A stretch of 64,000 nucleotides of DNA from Vibrio rhodolitus (GTDB taxonomy: Bacteria; Pseudomonadota; Gammaproteobacteria; Enterobacterales; Vibrionaceae): the NCBI RefSeq assembly GCF_003350325.1, contig NZ_QLYZ01000002.1:62001-126000 (forward strand). The letters are read 5' to 3'. Numbering within the stretch: position 1 is the stretch's first letter; each line of letters begins with the position of its first letter. Below, piece after piece: positions 17,111 to 26,117 of this stretch. The notes beneath the pieces were generated by a model, which was given only the letters and a program-made list of their open reading frames with translations, was not told where the DNA came from and searched no databases. Both the position numbers and the translations under genes were made by a program.

Positions 17111-18289
17111 ATGACACGACAAACTTGGATTGTTGGGGCAAAACGTACACCTATCGGCGCATTTCAAGGCGTTTTTGCCCACACACACGTCAGTGAGCTT
17201 GGCGCTACCGCGATGCGAGCGGCGCTTGAGCAGAGTAAGGTTACTGCGGATCAAATCGAAGAAGTTTATGTCGGATGTGTGTTAACCGCAGGCGTCGGTC
17301 AAGCACCTGCACGTCAAGCCAGCCTCAAAGCTGAAATTCCCATGTCTACAGGCTGTACAACCATTAATAAAGTGTGCGGTTCTGGAATGAAAACCGTTAT
17401 GTTGGCGCACGATCTTATTCAATCGGGTAGTGCCCAAGCCCTGCTTGCCGCAGGGATGGAGAACATGACGGCTTCTCCTTATATGATGCCCAAAGCTCGC
17501 GACGGTTTACGACTTGGGCACTGCCAAGTGCTCGACCATATGTTTTATGATGGCTTGCAAGATGCTTATCAAGGCAATTTGATGGGTGTGTATGCCGAAC
17601 AAACTGCCGAGCGGTATCAGTTTAGCCGCGAGAGTATGGATAATTGGGCAGTTCAATCGCTCAGTCGCGCGCAGCAAGCAATCGCGCAAGGTAAATTTCG
17701 GGCAGAAATTGAGCCAGTTACGGTTAAGCACAAGCGGAGCAGTTTTGTGTGTCAAAATGATGAGCAACCTAGCCAACTGGATGCGAGCAAAATTCCAACC
17801 TTACGCCCCGCTTTTGCGCAAAATGGTTCTGTGACCGCGGCTAACTCCAGTTCGATATCTGACGGTGCCTCCGCACTGGTTTTGGTTAGCAGTGAATATG
17901 GCACGCAGCATGGCTTACAACCCTTGGCGAAAGTCGTCGCACATGCCACGCACGCACGCGAGCCAGCAGAATTTACTGTCGCGCCCGTTTTCGCGATTAA
18001 AAAATTGCTTAAACAACTTAACTGGCAAAAGGCGGATGTTGATCTGTGGGAAATTAATGAAGCATTTGCTGTGGTTACTCAATATGCAGTGCAAACACTT
18101 GAGCTCGATGCGGACAAAGTCAATATCCACGGCGGGGCATGTGCGCTTGGGCATCCGATTGGTGCCAGTGGTAATCGTATCCTCGTGACGCTGCTCCACG
18201 CACTGAAACAGAGTGGTGGCACGCGTGGTATCGCTTGCTTGTGTATTGGCGGCGGCGAGGCAACGGCAATCGCGATAGAAATTTGTTAA
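17111..18289 (+). CDS. Acetyl-CoA C-acyltransferase (thiolase II type)
   Basis: The 392-residue thiolase has the acylated cysteine in NKVCGSGMKTVMLA (around residue 88), the histidine in NIHGGACALGHPIGASGNR, and the second cysteine in CLCIGGGEATA near the C-terminus. It would cleave acetoacetyl-CoA from leucine, or 2-methylacetoacetyl-CoA from isoleucine, to acetyl-CoA products. The start is ATG 17111: it has AAAGGG 7 bp upstream, while the frame's first ATG (17066) lies within the promoter. The gene diverges from liuR and is first in the plus-strand valine run. The exact acyl specificity cannot be read from sequence. Confidence 0.93.
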   Translation: MTRQTWIVGAKRTPIGAFQGVFAHTHVSELGATAMRAALEQSKVTADQIEEVYVGCVLTAGVGQAPARQASLKAEIPMSTGCTTINKVCGSGMKTVMLAHDLIQSGSAQALLAAGMENMTASPYMMPKARDGLRLGHCQVLDHMFYDGLQDAYQGNLMGVYAEQTAERYQFSRESMDNWAVQSLSRAQQAIAQGKFRAEIEPVTVKHKRSSFVCQNDEQPSQLDASKIPTLRPAFAQNGSVTAANSSSISDGASALVLVSSEYGTQHGLQPLAKVVAHATHAREPAEFTVAPVFAIKKLLKQLNWQKADVDLWEINEAFAVVTQYAVQTLELDADKVNIHGGACALGHPIGASGNRILVTLLHALKQSGGTRGIACLCIGGGEATAIAIEIC

Positions 18290-18361
18290 ATGGCTTTATT
18301 GGCTGAACTCACTTTCTCTGTGTGCGTGTTAGCCTGAAACTTACGATACAAGGACGTGACA

Positions 18362-19855
18362 ATGATAGAAAAAGTGAAGCTTTACATCGGTGGAGAATAT
18401 ATTGAATCGCAATCTCAACAATGGGTTGATGTAACTAACCCTGCCACCAATGAAGTGATAGCCCAAGTTCCTTGTGCCACCGAAAGCGAAATGAATGCGG
18501 CGATTGCCAGTGCCGCTGAGGTCTTTAAAACTTGGCGTGAAGTCGCCGCACCGGAGCGCGCGCGATTAATGCTGCGCTATCAACATATTCTTAAAGAAAA
18601 TCACGATAACATTGCGACCCTGTTGTCGAGCGAAACCGGTAAAACACTGGCTGATGCTAAAGGTGATGTTTGGCGAGGCATTGAGGTCGTCGAGCAGGCG
18701 GCAAATATCTGTAGCTCAATGATGGGTGAAACCGTTGAAAATATCGCCCGTGATATTGATGGTTATTCTTATGTGCAACCGCTTGGCGTGTGCGCGGGTA
18801 TTACCCCTTTTAACTTCCCAGCGATGATCCCGCTTTGGATGTTCCCTTTGGCGATTGCATGTGGCAATACCTTTGTCTTAAAACCTTCTGAACAAGTGCC
18901 ATTAACGGCAATGCTGTTATCTGAGCTCTTTACTCAAGCAGGCGCTCCTTCTGGCGTACTACAAATCGTCCATGGCAAAAAAGAGCAAGTTGACCATATT
19001 CTTACCGACAAACGCGTCCGTACGATCTCGTTTGTTGGTTCGGTTTCTGTCGGGGAATACATCTACAAAACTGGTACTGACAACCTTAAACGCGTGCAGT
19101 CTTTTGCTGGGGCGAAAAACCATATGGTGATCATGCCCGATGCCAATAAGCAACAGGTCATCAATAACTTGGTTGGCGCTTCGGTTGGTGCGGCGGGGCA
19201 GCGATGTATGGCAATTTCGGTGGCAGTCTTTGTTGGCGATACCAAAGCTTGGATACCAGAGCTTAAGCAGGCGTTAGCACAAGTTCAGCCAGGGGCATGG
19301 AATGATGAAAACGCAGGTTATGGTCCGTTAATTAGCCAACAAGCCAAGCAACGTGTGGTCGAACTTATCAAGCAAGGCAAAGCAGCTGGCGCGGATTGTT
19401 TGTTGGATGGTTCAGATTGCCAAGTGGAAGGCTACCCTAAAGGTAACTGGGTCGGACCAACACTGTTTGCCAATGTCGCTACTGACATGTCGATTTATAC
19501 TGAAGAGATTTTTGGTCCGGTGCTTTTGACGCTTGAAGTTGATGACCTTGACCAAGCGATTGCGCTCGTTAATGCCAACCTTTATGGCAATGGTACATCG
19601 ATCTTTACCGCTAGCGGTGCTGCTGCACGCAAATATCAGCACAATATTGAGGTGGGTAATGTCGGGATAAACGTGCCCATCCCTGTGCCATTACCTTTCT
19701 TTTCCTTCACTGGCTGGAAAGGCAGTTTTTATGGTGATTTACACGCATATGGTAAACAGGCTGTGCGCTTTTTCACTGAAACCAAAACCGTGACTGCACG
19801 TTGGTTTGATGAGGATATTCCAAGCGGACCTAATATGACGATTGAACTCAAGTAG
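18362..19855 (+). CDS. mmsA: CoA-acylating methylmalonate-semialdehyde dehydrogenase
   Basis: The 497-residue aldehyde dehydrogenase has the active-site cysteine in [18 protein letters not shown], the features [30 protein letters not shown] and [11 protein letters not shown], and the MmsA-specific ending [11 protein letters not shown]. It converts methylmalonate semialdehyde to propionyl-CoA with NAD and CoA, the final valine step. ATG 18362 has AAGGA at ideal spacing; GTG 18356 is too close to it. It lies 72 bp after the thiolase stop, on the same strand. Confidence 0.96.
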   Translation: MIEKVKLYIGGEYIESQSQQWVDVTNPATNEVIAQVPCATESEMNAAIASAAEVFKTWREVAAPERARLMLRYQHILKENHDNIATLLSSETGKTLADAKGDVWRGIEVVEQAANICSSMMGETVENIARDIDGYSYVQPLGVCAGITPFNFPAMIPLWMFPLAIACGNTFVLKPSEQVPLTAMLLSELFTQAGAPSGVLQIVHGKKEQVDHILTDKRVRTISFVGSVSVGEYIYKTGTDNLKRVQSFAGAKNHMVIMPDANKQQVINNLVGASVGAAGQRCMAISVAVFVGDTKAWIPELKQALAQVQPGAWNDENAGYGPLISQQAKQRVVELIKQGKAAGADCLLDGSDCQVEGYPKGNWVGPTLFANVATDMSIYTEEIFGPVLLTLEVDDLDQAIALVNANLYGNGTSIFTASGAAARKYQHNIEVGNVGINVPIPVPLPFFSFTGWKGSFYGDLHAYGKQAVRFFTETKTVTARWFDEDIPSGPNMTIELK

Positions 19856-19939
19856 CCGTCACTAAAATAGCGGTCACTCTGATATCGAGAGCTTGAGCCG
19901 CTGAGCGTACAGAGAGTTCCTACTAAGCGAGGTAGTGTG

Positions 19940-21094
19940 ATGGATTTTGAACTAAATGAAGATCAAATCGCGTTTGCTGAAGCCGCAAAGCAGTTTGCTG
20001 AGCAGATCCTCGCACCAGGTGCTGCCCATTGGGATCAGCAAGCTCATTTTCCCAAAGAGGTATTGCGTCAAGCGGGAGAACTTGGTTTTTTGAGTCTCTA
20101 TACCTCTGAGCAGCACGGTGGTCTCGGTTTGTCTCGCTTGGATGCGGCAATTATTTTTGAACAGCTTGCGATGGGGTGTACCTCTACCACTGCCTTTATG
20201 ACTATTCATAATATGGCGACTTGGATGATTACGTCATTCGCCAAACCGGAGGTCGCCGCTCAGTTTAGCGAGTCCCTCGTTAGTGGTGAAATGCTAGCAT
20301 CATACTGCTTAACTGAACCGAACGCGGGCTCTGATGCGGCAGCGCTAACTACCAGTGCAAAGCTAGAGGGCAGTGAAATTGTATTAAATGGCTCTAAAGT
20401 CTTTATTTCAGGCGCTGGTGAAACCGACGTGTTGGTTGTGATGGCGCGTTCTTGTGGTGAGGGGGCGGGTGGCATCTCCGCATTTATTGTTCCAGCAGAT
20501 TGCTCGGGGATCAGTTACGGAAAGAAAGAAGCCAAGATGGGCTGGAATAGTCAACCAACGCGCATGGTTACTTTTGACAATGTCCGTGTTCCGGCTGAAT
20601 TTCTACTTGGTGAGCAAGGCGAAGGGTTCAAGTTTGCCATGATGGGGTTGGATGGTGGGCGCGTTAATATCGCGACATGTTCGGTCGGAACCGCGCAGCA
20701 GGCGCTCAATGAAGCTAAGCAGTATATGAACGAGCGCAAGCAATTTGGACGCACACTTGCTCAATTTCAAGCATTGCAGTTTAAGTTAGCGGATATGGCT
20801 ACTGAAGTGGTTGCTGCAAGGCAAATGGTACGGCTAGCCGCGAGTAAACTCGATAATGATCATGCTGACAAAACTGCCTATTGTGCGATGGCAAAACGCT
20901 TTGCCACAGATGTTGGCTTTCAAGTGTGCGATCAAGCATTGCAAATTCACGGTGGCTACGGCTACATCAAAGAGTACCCCGTAGAGCGGCATTTTAGGGA
21001 TGTGCGAGTGCATCAGATCCTTGAAGGTACTAACGAAATCATGCGTTTGATCATTGCCAGAAGGCTACTCTCTGAAGGGGCTGATTTGCTTTAA
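19940..21094 (+). CDS. Acyl-CoA dehydrogenase, probably isobutyryl-CoA dehydrogenase
   Basis: The 384-residue flavoprotein has YCLTEPNAGSDAAAL, KVFISGAGETDV and QIHGGYGYIKEYPVERHFRDVR. Its catalytic glutamate is in HQILEGTNEIMR near the C-terminus, the position used by short-chain and isobutyryl-CoA dehydrogenases and different from LiuA. Placement between mmsA and the enoyl-CoA hydratase/HIBYL-CoA hydrolase pair points to isobutyryl-CoA to methacrylyl-CoA in valine breakdown. A 2-methylbutyryl-CoA activity for isoleucine is also possible. ATG 19940 is preferred over GTG 19937 because of spacing from the GAGGT site. Confidence 0.92.
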   Translation: MDFELNEDQIAFAEAAKQFAEQILAPGAAHWDQQAHFPKEVLRQAGELGFLSLYTSEQHGGLGLSRLDAAIIFEQLAMGCTSTTAFMTIHNMATWMITSFAKPEVAAQFSESLVSGEMLASYCLTEPNAGSDAAALTTSAKLEGSEIVLNGSKVFISGAGETDVLVVMARSCGEGAGGISAFIVPADCSGISYGKKEAKMGWNSQPTRMVTFDNVRVPAEFLLGEQGEGFKFAMMGLDGGRVNIATCSVGTAQQALNEAKQYMNERKQFGRTLAQFQALQFKLADMATEVVAARQMVRLAASKLDNDHADKTAYCAMAKRFATDVGFQVCDQALQIHGGYGYIKEYPVERHFRDVRVHQILEGTNEIMRLIIARRLLSEGADLL

Positions 21095-21210
21095 TCAGCT
21101 ATTAGGGAACAGCAGATTTAATCATAAATTTGTTATGTCTACTTAAGTCGTTTCGATGTTGTTGCGGGAGAAACCACTTAGGTGCCGATAGATTCATTTA
21201 AGGAGCGGAG

Positions 21211-21987
21211 ATGACACAACTACTGAAGTTAGATCGCGAACGACACATCGCCATTGTCACGATAGCTAATCCTCCTGCCAATACTTGGACATTAGACTCG
21301 CTTAAACAGTTAAAGCAACTTGTACAAGAGTTGAGTCAAGAGCGCGCTATTTATGCCTTGGTGTTAACCGGTGAAGGGGACAAGTTCTTCTCAGCAGGGG
21401 CGGATCTCAATACTTTTGTCTCTGGCGATAAAGGCACGGCATTGGATATGGCGAATGCGTTTGGTGAAGCATTTGAAGCTTTGTCCGCTTTTGATGGCGT
21501 AACCATAGCAGCTGTTAATGGCTACGCGATGGGCGGTGGGCTTGAAGCCGCTCTTGCTTGTGATATTCGCATTGCTGAACAACACGCGCAGCTCGCGCTT
21601 CCGGAAGCTTCCGTCGGTTTGTTGCCCTGCGCTGGTGGTACGCAAAATTTAACCGCTTTGGTCGGTGAAGGCTGGGCAAAACGGATGATCTTGTGTGGGG
21701 AACGAGTCACGGCTCAGACCGCGCAAAGTATCGGCTTAGTCGAAGAAGTGGTGGCATCTGGTGATGCCTTAAGTGTGGCGATTAAACTTGCTGAAAGGGT
21801 GGCAAAGCAATCTCCAAGTTCTGTCAAAGCATGTAAGCGACTAATTCAACAAAGCAGAACAGGCACGCATGCAGCAGGTTTGGTGTTGGAACGTGAACTG
21901 TTTATGCAGCTATTTAACACCCAAGATCAAACAGAAGGGGTTAATGCATTTTTGCAAAAGCGCCCAGCGCAATGGACTAACAGTTAG
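21211..21987 (+). CDS. Enoyl-CoA hydratase/isomerase family protein
   Basis: The 258-residue crotonase-fold protein has the oxyanion-hole stretch FFSAGADLNTF and the active-site region NGYAMGGGLEAALACDIRIAE, followed by LPEASVGLLPCAGGTQNL with glutamates usual in true hydratases. In this position it most likely hydrates methacrylyl-CoA to 3-hydroxyisobutyryl-CoA, and it may also serve tiglyl-CoA from isoleucine. AAGGAGCGGAG precedes the ATG. It ends 8 bp before the next gene. Confidence 0.92.
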   Translation: MTQLLKLDRERHIAIVTIANPPANTWTLDSLKQLKQLVQELSQERAIYALVLTGEGDKFFSAGADLNTFVSGDKGTALDMANAFGEAFEALSAFDGVTIAAVNGYAMGGGLEAALACDIRIAEQHAQLALPEASVGLLPCAGGTQNLTALVGEGWAKRMILCGERVTAQTAQSIGLVEEVVASGDALSVAIKLAERVAKQSPSSVKACKRLIQQSRTGTHAAGLVLERELFMQLFNTQDQTEGVNAFLQKRPAQWTNS

Positions 21988-21995
21988 GAGAAATC

Positions 21996-23126
21996 ATGGT
22001 CGGTAAGGTTAACTTTTCACACCAACAATGTATTGACGGCTCACTGATTGGTATTGCAGAGCTAGACAACCCATCGTCACTGAATGCACTTGATTATCCA
22101 ATGATAGATCAGCTTTACCATCAATTGCTTGAGTGGCAGGAAGATGACAAGGTTATTGCGGTAATGTTACACGGTCACGGTGAGAGGGCATTTTGCGCTG
22201 GTGGTGATGTACAGGCAATGTATCGCGCGTTAGAGATCAAAGAGCAAGACTTCGATAGCGCCTATGAAATGACTCGTGATTTCTTCACCTTAGAATATCG
22301 CTGTGACTATTTACTTCACACCTACCGAAAACCTGTCATCGCTTGGGGACATGGCTATTTAATGGGCGGCGGTGTCGGGCTATTTATGGGCGCAAGTCAC
22401 AGAGTCGTCGATAGCAATACCCGCTTTGCGATGCCTGAGGTGAAAATTGGTCTCTATCCTGATGTTGGCGGAACTTACTTCCTTAATCAAATTCCTCGCC
22501 ACTATGCGCTATTTATTGCCTTAACCGCTTGTCAGATCAATGCTGCAGATATGCAATCACTAGAGCTAAGCCATTGGGTGATTAGTGCTGAGCGCAAACA
22601 GGACGTATTGGAAAGCCTTGCGCAGATTGAATGGAAGCAATGCGCTGATATTGGTAGCGCGATAACCGACGTTTTACAAAGCCGCCATCAAGCCGATCAT
22701 CAAGAGGGGTGGTTAATCGCTCACTCCGAATTAGTTAGTGAGATTTGCCAAGGTGAATTATCGCAAATGGTTGCTGCCATCACCGCGCTTGAGACGGATG
22801 ATAAATGGTTAATCAATGCTAAGAAAACGACCAGTTATGCTAGTCCTCTATCGCTACACTTGTGTTATCAGCAGCTCACGAAATATAGCGATTTAACCTT
22901 AAAACAGTGCTTTGAATTGGAGTTTGGTTTGACTCTTCGTTGTGGACTAGAGGGGGATTTTCGTGAAGGGGTAAGAGCGCTTTTGATCGATAAAACCAAT
23001 CAACCGAGTTGGATGCACTCGGATGTGACGGCAGTAACTTGTGATGATGTTACACGTTTCTTCTCGCCCTTGGATTCAGTGCAGTACCCGTTGGCAAAAG
23101 CCAAAAGCGTCAGTGCCATTCTATAA
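21996..23126 (+). CDS. 3-hydroxyisobutyryl-CoA hydrolase
   Basis: The 376-residue protein is a long crotonase-family member. It has AFCAGGDVQAMYRAL and GHGYLMGGGVGLFMGASHRVV, then FAMPEVKIGLYPDVGGTYFLNQ, a pattern specific to 3-hydroxyisobutyryl-CoA hydrolases. The extra ~110 C-terminal residues also match this group (family length about 360-380). It releases free 3-hydroxyisobutyrate for MmsB. It follows the hydratase with a clear AGGAG site 5 bp upstream. Confidence 0.94.
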   Translation: MVGKVNFSHQQCIDGSLIGIAELDNPSSLNALDYPMIDQLYHQLLEWQEDDKVIAVMLHGHGERAFCAGGDVQAMYRALEIKEQDFDSAYEMTRDFFTLEYRCDYLLHTYRKPVIAWGHGYLMGGGVGLFMGASHRVVDSNTRFAMPEVKIGLYPDVGGTYFLNQIPRHYALFIALTACQINAADMQSLELSHWVISAERKQDVLESLAQIEWKQCADIGSAITDVLQSRHQADHQEGWLIAHSELVSEICQGELSQMVAAITALETDDKWLINAKKTTSYASPLSLHLCYQQLTKYSDLTLKQCFELEFGLTLRCGLEGDFREGVRALLIDKTNQPSWMHSDVTAVTCDDVTRFFSPLDSVQYPLAKAKSVSAIL

Positions 23127-23154
23127 CGGCAGCCATTTATTAAAGGACTTAAGC

Positions 23155-24063
23155 ATGAGCAAAGTAACATTTATCGGGCTTGGTAATATGGGCTCGCCGA
23201 TGGCGAAAAATCTGCTAAACGCGTTAAAAAAAGAAGGCGGCAGTCTAGAAGTTTATGATTTAAACCCAACTGCCATTGATGAGTTAACTGCGTTAGGCGC
23301 GACCCGCGCTAATTCTTTGCACCAAGCCGTAGACGGCGCCAGTATCGTGGTGACGATGCTACCGGCAGGTCAGCATGTACAAAGTGTCTATCTTGCAAAA
23401 GATGGTGTTTTAGCCCATGTGGCAAAAGGCACGCTTTTGATTGACTCTTCGACCATTGACCCACAAACCGCGCGCCAAGTTGCTGAGCAGGCGACTCAAC
23501 AAGACCTGTTATTTGTCGATGCACCTGTGTCAGGCGGAGTGGCAGGCGCTGCGGCTGGAACCTTGACCTTCATCGTAGGTGGCAGTGAGCAAGGATTTAC
23601 CCAAGCGAAAAATGTACTCCAGCACATGGGTAAAAACATATTCCATGCCGGAGAGGCAGGGGCGGGGCAAGTTGCGAAAATTTGCAACAACATGATGTTG
23701 GGCATCTTAATGAGCGGTACCTGTGAAGCATTAAATCTGGGCATTGATAATGGACTCGACCCTAAGGTGCTATCAGACATAATGCTGCAAAGCTCAGGTC
23801 GGAATTGGGCGTTAGAACTGTACAACCCATGTCCTGGCGTAATGAAAAATGTGCCAGCAAGCAACGGTTATCAGGGCGGTTTTATGAGCCAACTGATGGA
23901 AAAAGATCTTGGCTTAGCCATGCAAGCGGCAGTAGCAAGTCAGACTTCCACGCCTATGGGAGGCGTCGCGCGCAACCTGTTTTGTTTGCACAATCGCCAA
24001 GGTAATGGAGAGAAAGACTTTTCTAGTTTGTTTGAATCCTATCTAAAACGCTTGGAAAGCTAA
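23155..24063 (+). CDS. mmsB: 3-hydroxyisobutyrate dehydrogenase
   Basis: The 302-residue NAD-dependent enzyme starts MSKVTFIGLGNMGSPMAKNLL, a Rossmann loop typical of beta-hydroxyacid dehydrogenases. The substrate loop is DAPVSGGVAGAAAGTLTFIVGG, and the catalytic lysine is in GAGQVAKICNNMMLG. ATG 23155 has AAAGGA upstream; the frame extends 38 codons further into the hydrolase gene but that portion is not homologous. It oxidises 3-hydroxyisobutyrate to methylmalonate semialdehyde, the MmsA substrate. Confidence 0.96.
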   Translation: MSKVTFIGLGNMGSPMAKNLLNALKKEGGSLEVYDLNPTAIDELTALGATRANSLHQAVDGASIVVTMLPAGQHVQSVYLAKDGVLAHVAKGTLLIDSSTIDPQTARQVAEQATQQDLLFVDAPVSGGVAGAAAGTLTFIVGGSEQGFTQAKNVLQHMGKNIFHAGEAGAGQVAKICNNMMLGILMSGTCEALNLGIDNGLDPKVLSDIMLQSSGRNWALELYNPCPGVMKNVPASNGYQGGFMSQLMEKDLGLAMQAAVASQTSTPMGGVARNLFCLHNRQGNGEKDFSSLFESYLKRLES

Positions 24064-24072
24064 GGGGATGTG

Positions 24073-24831
24073 ATGGATCTTGCAAATAAGGTTATCGCCA
24101 TAACGGGCGCGGGTCAGGGCTTAGGTCAGCAAATGGCATTATCGTTAGCAAAATGCGGCGCTAACCTTGCTTTGATTGATATTGAACTTGAGGGGCTCAT
24201 TCAAACTGAACAGCAATGCCAGAAAATGGGGGTGATAGCCAAGAGTTACCAAGCGAATGTCACCAACGAAGAGCAAGTTGTGCGCGCATTTGGTCAAATT
24301 GATGCGGACTTCAAGTGCTTAAATGGCCTAATAAACAATGCTGGTATTATGCGAGATGGATTACTGGTCAAGCAGAAAGAAGGTAAGTTGAGTGCGATGT
24401 CGCTTGAGCAGTTTCAATCGGTCTTGGAAGTTAACGTAACCGGCTCTTTCCTTTGCGGGCGAGAAGCGAGCAAAGTAATGCTCAAGACCGATAGCAAAGG
24501 GGTATTGATCAATATATCCAGTGTCGCTCGCGCGGGTAATATTGGGCAGAGTAACTATTCAGCGTCAAAGGCCGCGGTTGCTGCAATGTCAGTGGTATGG
24601 GCAAAAGAACTTGGTCGTTACGGGATTCGTTCAGTCGCGATAGCGCCTGGGGTCGTGAAAACGGCGATGACCGATCAAATAAAACCGCTGGCAATGGAGC
24701 GATTGCTTTCGATGGTTCCGGTTGGCAGGTTAGGGCAAGCCGAAGAGATTGCGGCAACGATCCAATTTGCTTTGGAAAATGATTTCATCACCGGACGGGT
24801 ACTGGAGATCGATGGCGGGATGCGGATGTGA
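24073..24831 (+). CDS. Short-chain dehydrogenase/reductase
   Basis: The 252-residue SDR has the cofactor loop ITGAGQGLGQQMAL, the NNAG motif, and a catalytic Ser/Tyr/Lys set in INISSVARAGNIGQSNYSASKAAV. ATG 24073 follows AGGGGA. It lies 9 bp after mmsB, at the end of the plus-strand run. It could be the 3-hydroxy-2-methylbutyryl-CoA dehydrogenase needed for isoleucine, which would complete that pathway with the thiolase. That role is inferred from position only; a 3-oxoacyl reductase function is equally compatible with the sequence. Confidence 0.88.
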   Translation: MDLANKVIAITGAGQGLGQQMALSLAKCGANLALIDIELEGLIQTEQQCQKMGVIAKSYQANVTNEEQVVRAFGQIDADFKCLNGLINNAGIMRDGLLVKQKEGKLSAMSLEQFQSVLEVNVTGSFLCGREASKVMLKTDSKGVLINISSVARAGNIGQSNYSASKAAVAAMSVVWAKELGRYGIRSVAIAPGVVKTAMTDQIKPLAMERLLSMVPVGRLGQAEEIAATIQFALENDFITGRVLEIDGGMRM

Positions 24832-24869
24832 CGAAATCGACATTGTTAGGTATGACCAGCACTTAAAAG

Positions 24870-24893
24870 TATGGTTGTATCTTAACCATATTT
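24870..24893 (+). terminator. Weak candidate terminator after the mms run
   Basis: TATGGTT and AACCATA form a 7-bp stem with a 7-nt loop, followed by TTT. It lies 39 bp past the SDR stop. The stem is AT-rich and the T-run short, so rho-independent termination is doubtful. Confidence 0.3.
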
Positions 24894-25170
24894 AGTCATT
24901 TATTTCATATCATATAGCCACATTTATCAGAATAAACCTTCCTACTAGAACACTAGCTCTAGTGATTTCATCTAAATCAACTCTCTTACTGGCGACTATA
25001 TCTTAGTTGACCGTCGCAGCGCAGTTGCATATGCGACATTTGCGGCTTTCTTCGGTGGCGCAGTGTGGTTTTATAAAATTCGCTAACCTATGTTTTGCTG
25101 AGATAATTATCATTTACATCGGTTACACCCAGTAAATGCGTGGTTGTTATTATGTTGCTCTATTGTTATT

Positions 25171-25200
25171 TTGTAATTAGAGAAAAGTTTGATTTATAGT
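25171..25200 (+). promoter_or_regulatory. Candidate promoter of the sensor/T6SS locus
   Basis: TTGTAA (25171-25176) and TATAGT (25195-25200) are separated by 18 bp; the -10 matches 5 of 6 consensus positions and the -35 4 of 6. A start near 25207 leaves a leader of about 98 nt that contains the ATAAGTG/CACTTAT inverted repeat. No sigma-54-type -24/-12 element was seen in the gap. Confidence 0.35.
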
Positions 25201-25304
25201 AAATAAGTATGAGTTTGATGATTTAGCCGTCATTCATAAAGCGCATATTCTTACTACAACAAACGATAAGTGATGGAAAGCGAGCACTTATAGAGGTTGA
25301 GAAG

Positions 25305-26117
25305 ATGAGAGCATTTTTTGAGGTCCACTTGCGATTAGTTATTACCGTTTGGGTAATACTAATGTCAGTGCTTGGGCTTCTCTATCTCATGAACTACATG
25401 AAATTTGATAGCCTAATGTCTGGGGTTGTCTCTTCAAAACTTGATGTTATTTCGTCTTCCCTTGATACCTCAATCAAGCGTGTTGAACGCTTGGGGATCC
25501 CATACCATTCTGCAGACAATCTCATTGATCAATTTAATCAAGCACGTGAGCGTGAGCCTAACGTAATCGCTATTAGCCTAATTGATAGCGGTGGCAACAT
25601 GCTGATGCAAACCACGAGCGAGCAAGGCGATCTGGCAACTATTCCTGAAGAGGTTGTCCGTCGAGCATTAACCTCTAATGAGGAAAAATGGCTCTATAGT
25701 GACAACAACCAACTTTTCAGTGGACTGCAGACATTTGGTGGATTTGGCAACTTAACTGGCAGCTTGGTCATTCAGTACGATAAGACCGCACTCTATGGCG
25801 TCTATTCGACAGTGAGACTTCATCTGTTAGAAGCAACGGTCGTTATCTTTTTAGTCACTTCGTTGGTGGTGTTTTTTGTTGTGCGTGTGGGCTTTCGTGA
25901 TATTGCCAATCTATTTAAGCTCATCCACAGTTATTCTTCCGGCAATAATCCACTTGATGAGAGCGCTACCAAAGGAGCGATGAGTGAAAGCTTTGCCAAA
26001 CAGATACGACAAAGCGAAGACATGAAAGCTCAAGTCGCGTCAGAACTCGAACAGTTACAAGCATTGGCAAACCATGGCAAATCTCAAACAAGAGAAAAGC
26101 CGGAGGTTGTCAAATGA
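25305..26117 (+). CDS. Two-transmembrane periplasmic-sensor-like protein
   Basis: The 270-residue protein has one membrane span near residues 11-32 and a second near 175-198. Between them lies a periplasmic region of about 140 residues (LDVISSSLDTSIKRVERLG ... NVIAISLIDSGGNML) with the layout of a Cache/PAS-like sensor fold. The cytoplasmic tail of about 70 residues is HAMP-like followed by a short helical, glutamate/glutamine-rich end. No kinase, cyclase or methyl-accepting domain follows, so it needs a partner. Its TGA overlaps the ATG of the MFS gene by 4 bp. Membrane topology is inferred by eye; the ligand is unknown. Confidence 0.65.
   Translation: MRAFFEVHLRLVITVWVILMSVLGLLYLMNYMKFDSLMSGVVSSKLDVISSSLDTSIKRVERLGIPYHSADNLIDQFNQAREREPNVIAISLIDSGGNMLMQTTSEQGDLATIPEEVVRRALTSNEEKWLYSDNNQLFSGLQTFGGFGNLTGSLVIQYDKTALYGVYSTVRLHLLEATVVIFLVTSLVVFFVVRVGFRDIANLFKLIHSYSSGNNPLDESATKGAMSESFAKQIRQSEDMKAQVASELEQLQALANHGKSQTREKPEVVK

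Larger units (their letters stand above)
24832..25304. other. Gene-free stretch between the valine run and the T6SS locus
   Basis: This 473-bp stretch has no supported gene. The left end has a weak hairpin (TATGGTT 24870-24876 with AACCATA 24884-24890, then TTT) that may end the mms transcript. The right half should hold the promoter of the T6SS locus. It also contains a 10-bp palindrome GATAATTATC (25102-25111) and, just before the first gene, an inverted repeat ATAAGTG/CACTTAT (25266-25272, 25285-25291). Confidence 0.5.

Noticed and set aside
23041-23154. 38-codon extension of MmsB into the hydrolase gene
   Set aside because: The extension is out-of-frame hydrolase sequence; the Rossmann start at 23155 has its own AAAGGA site.
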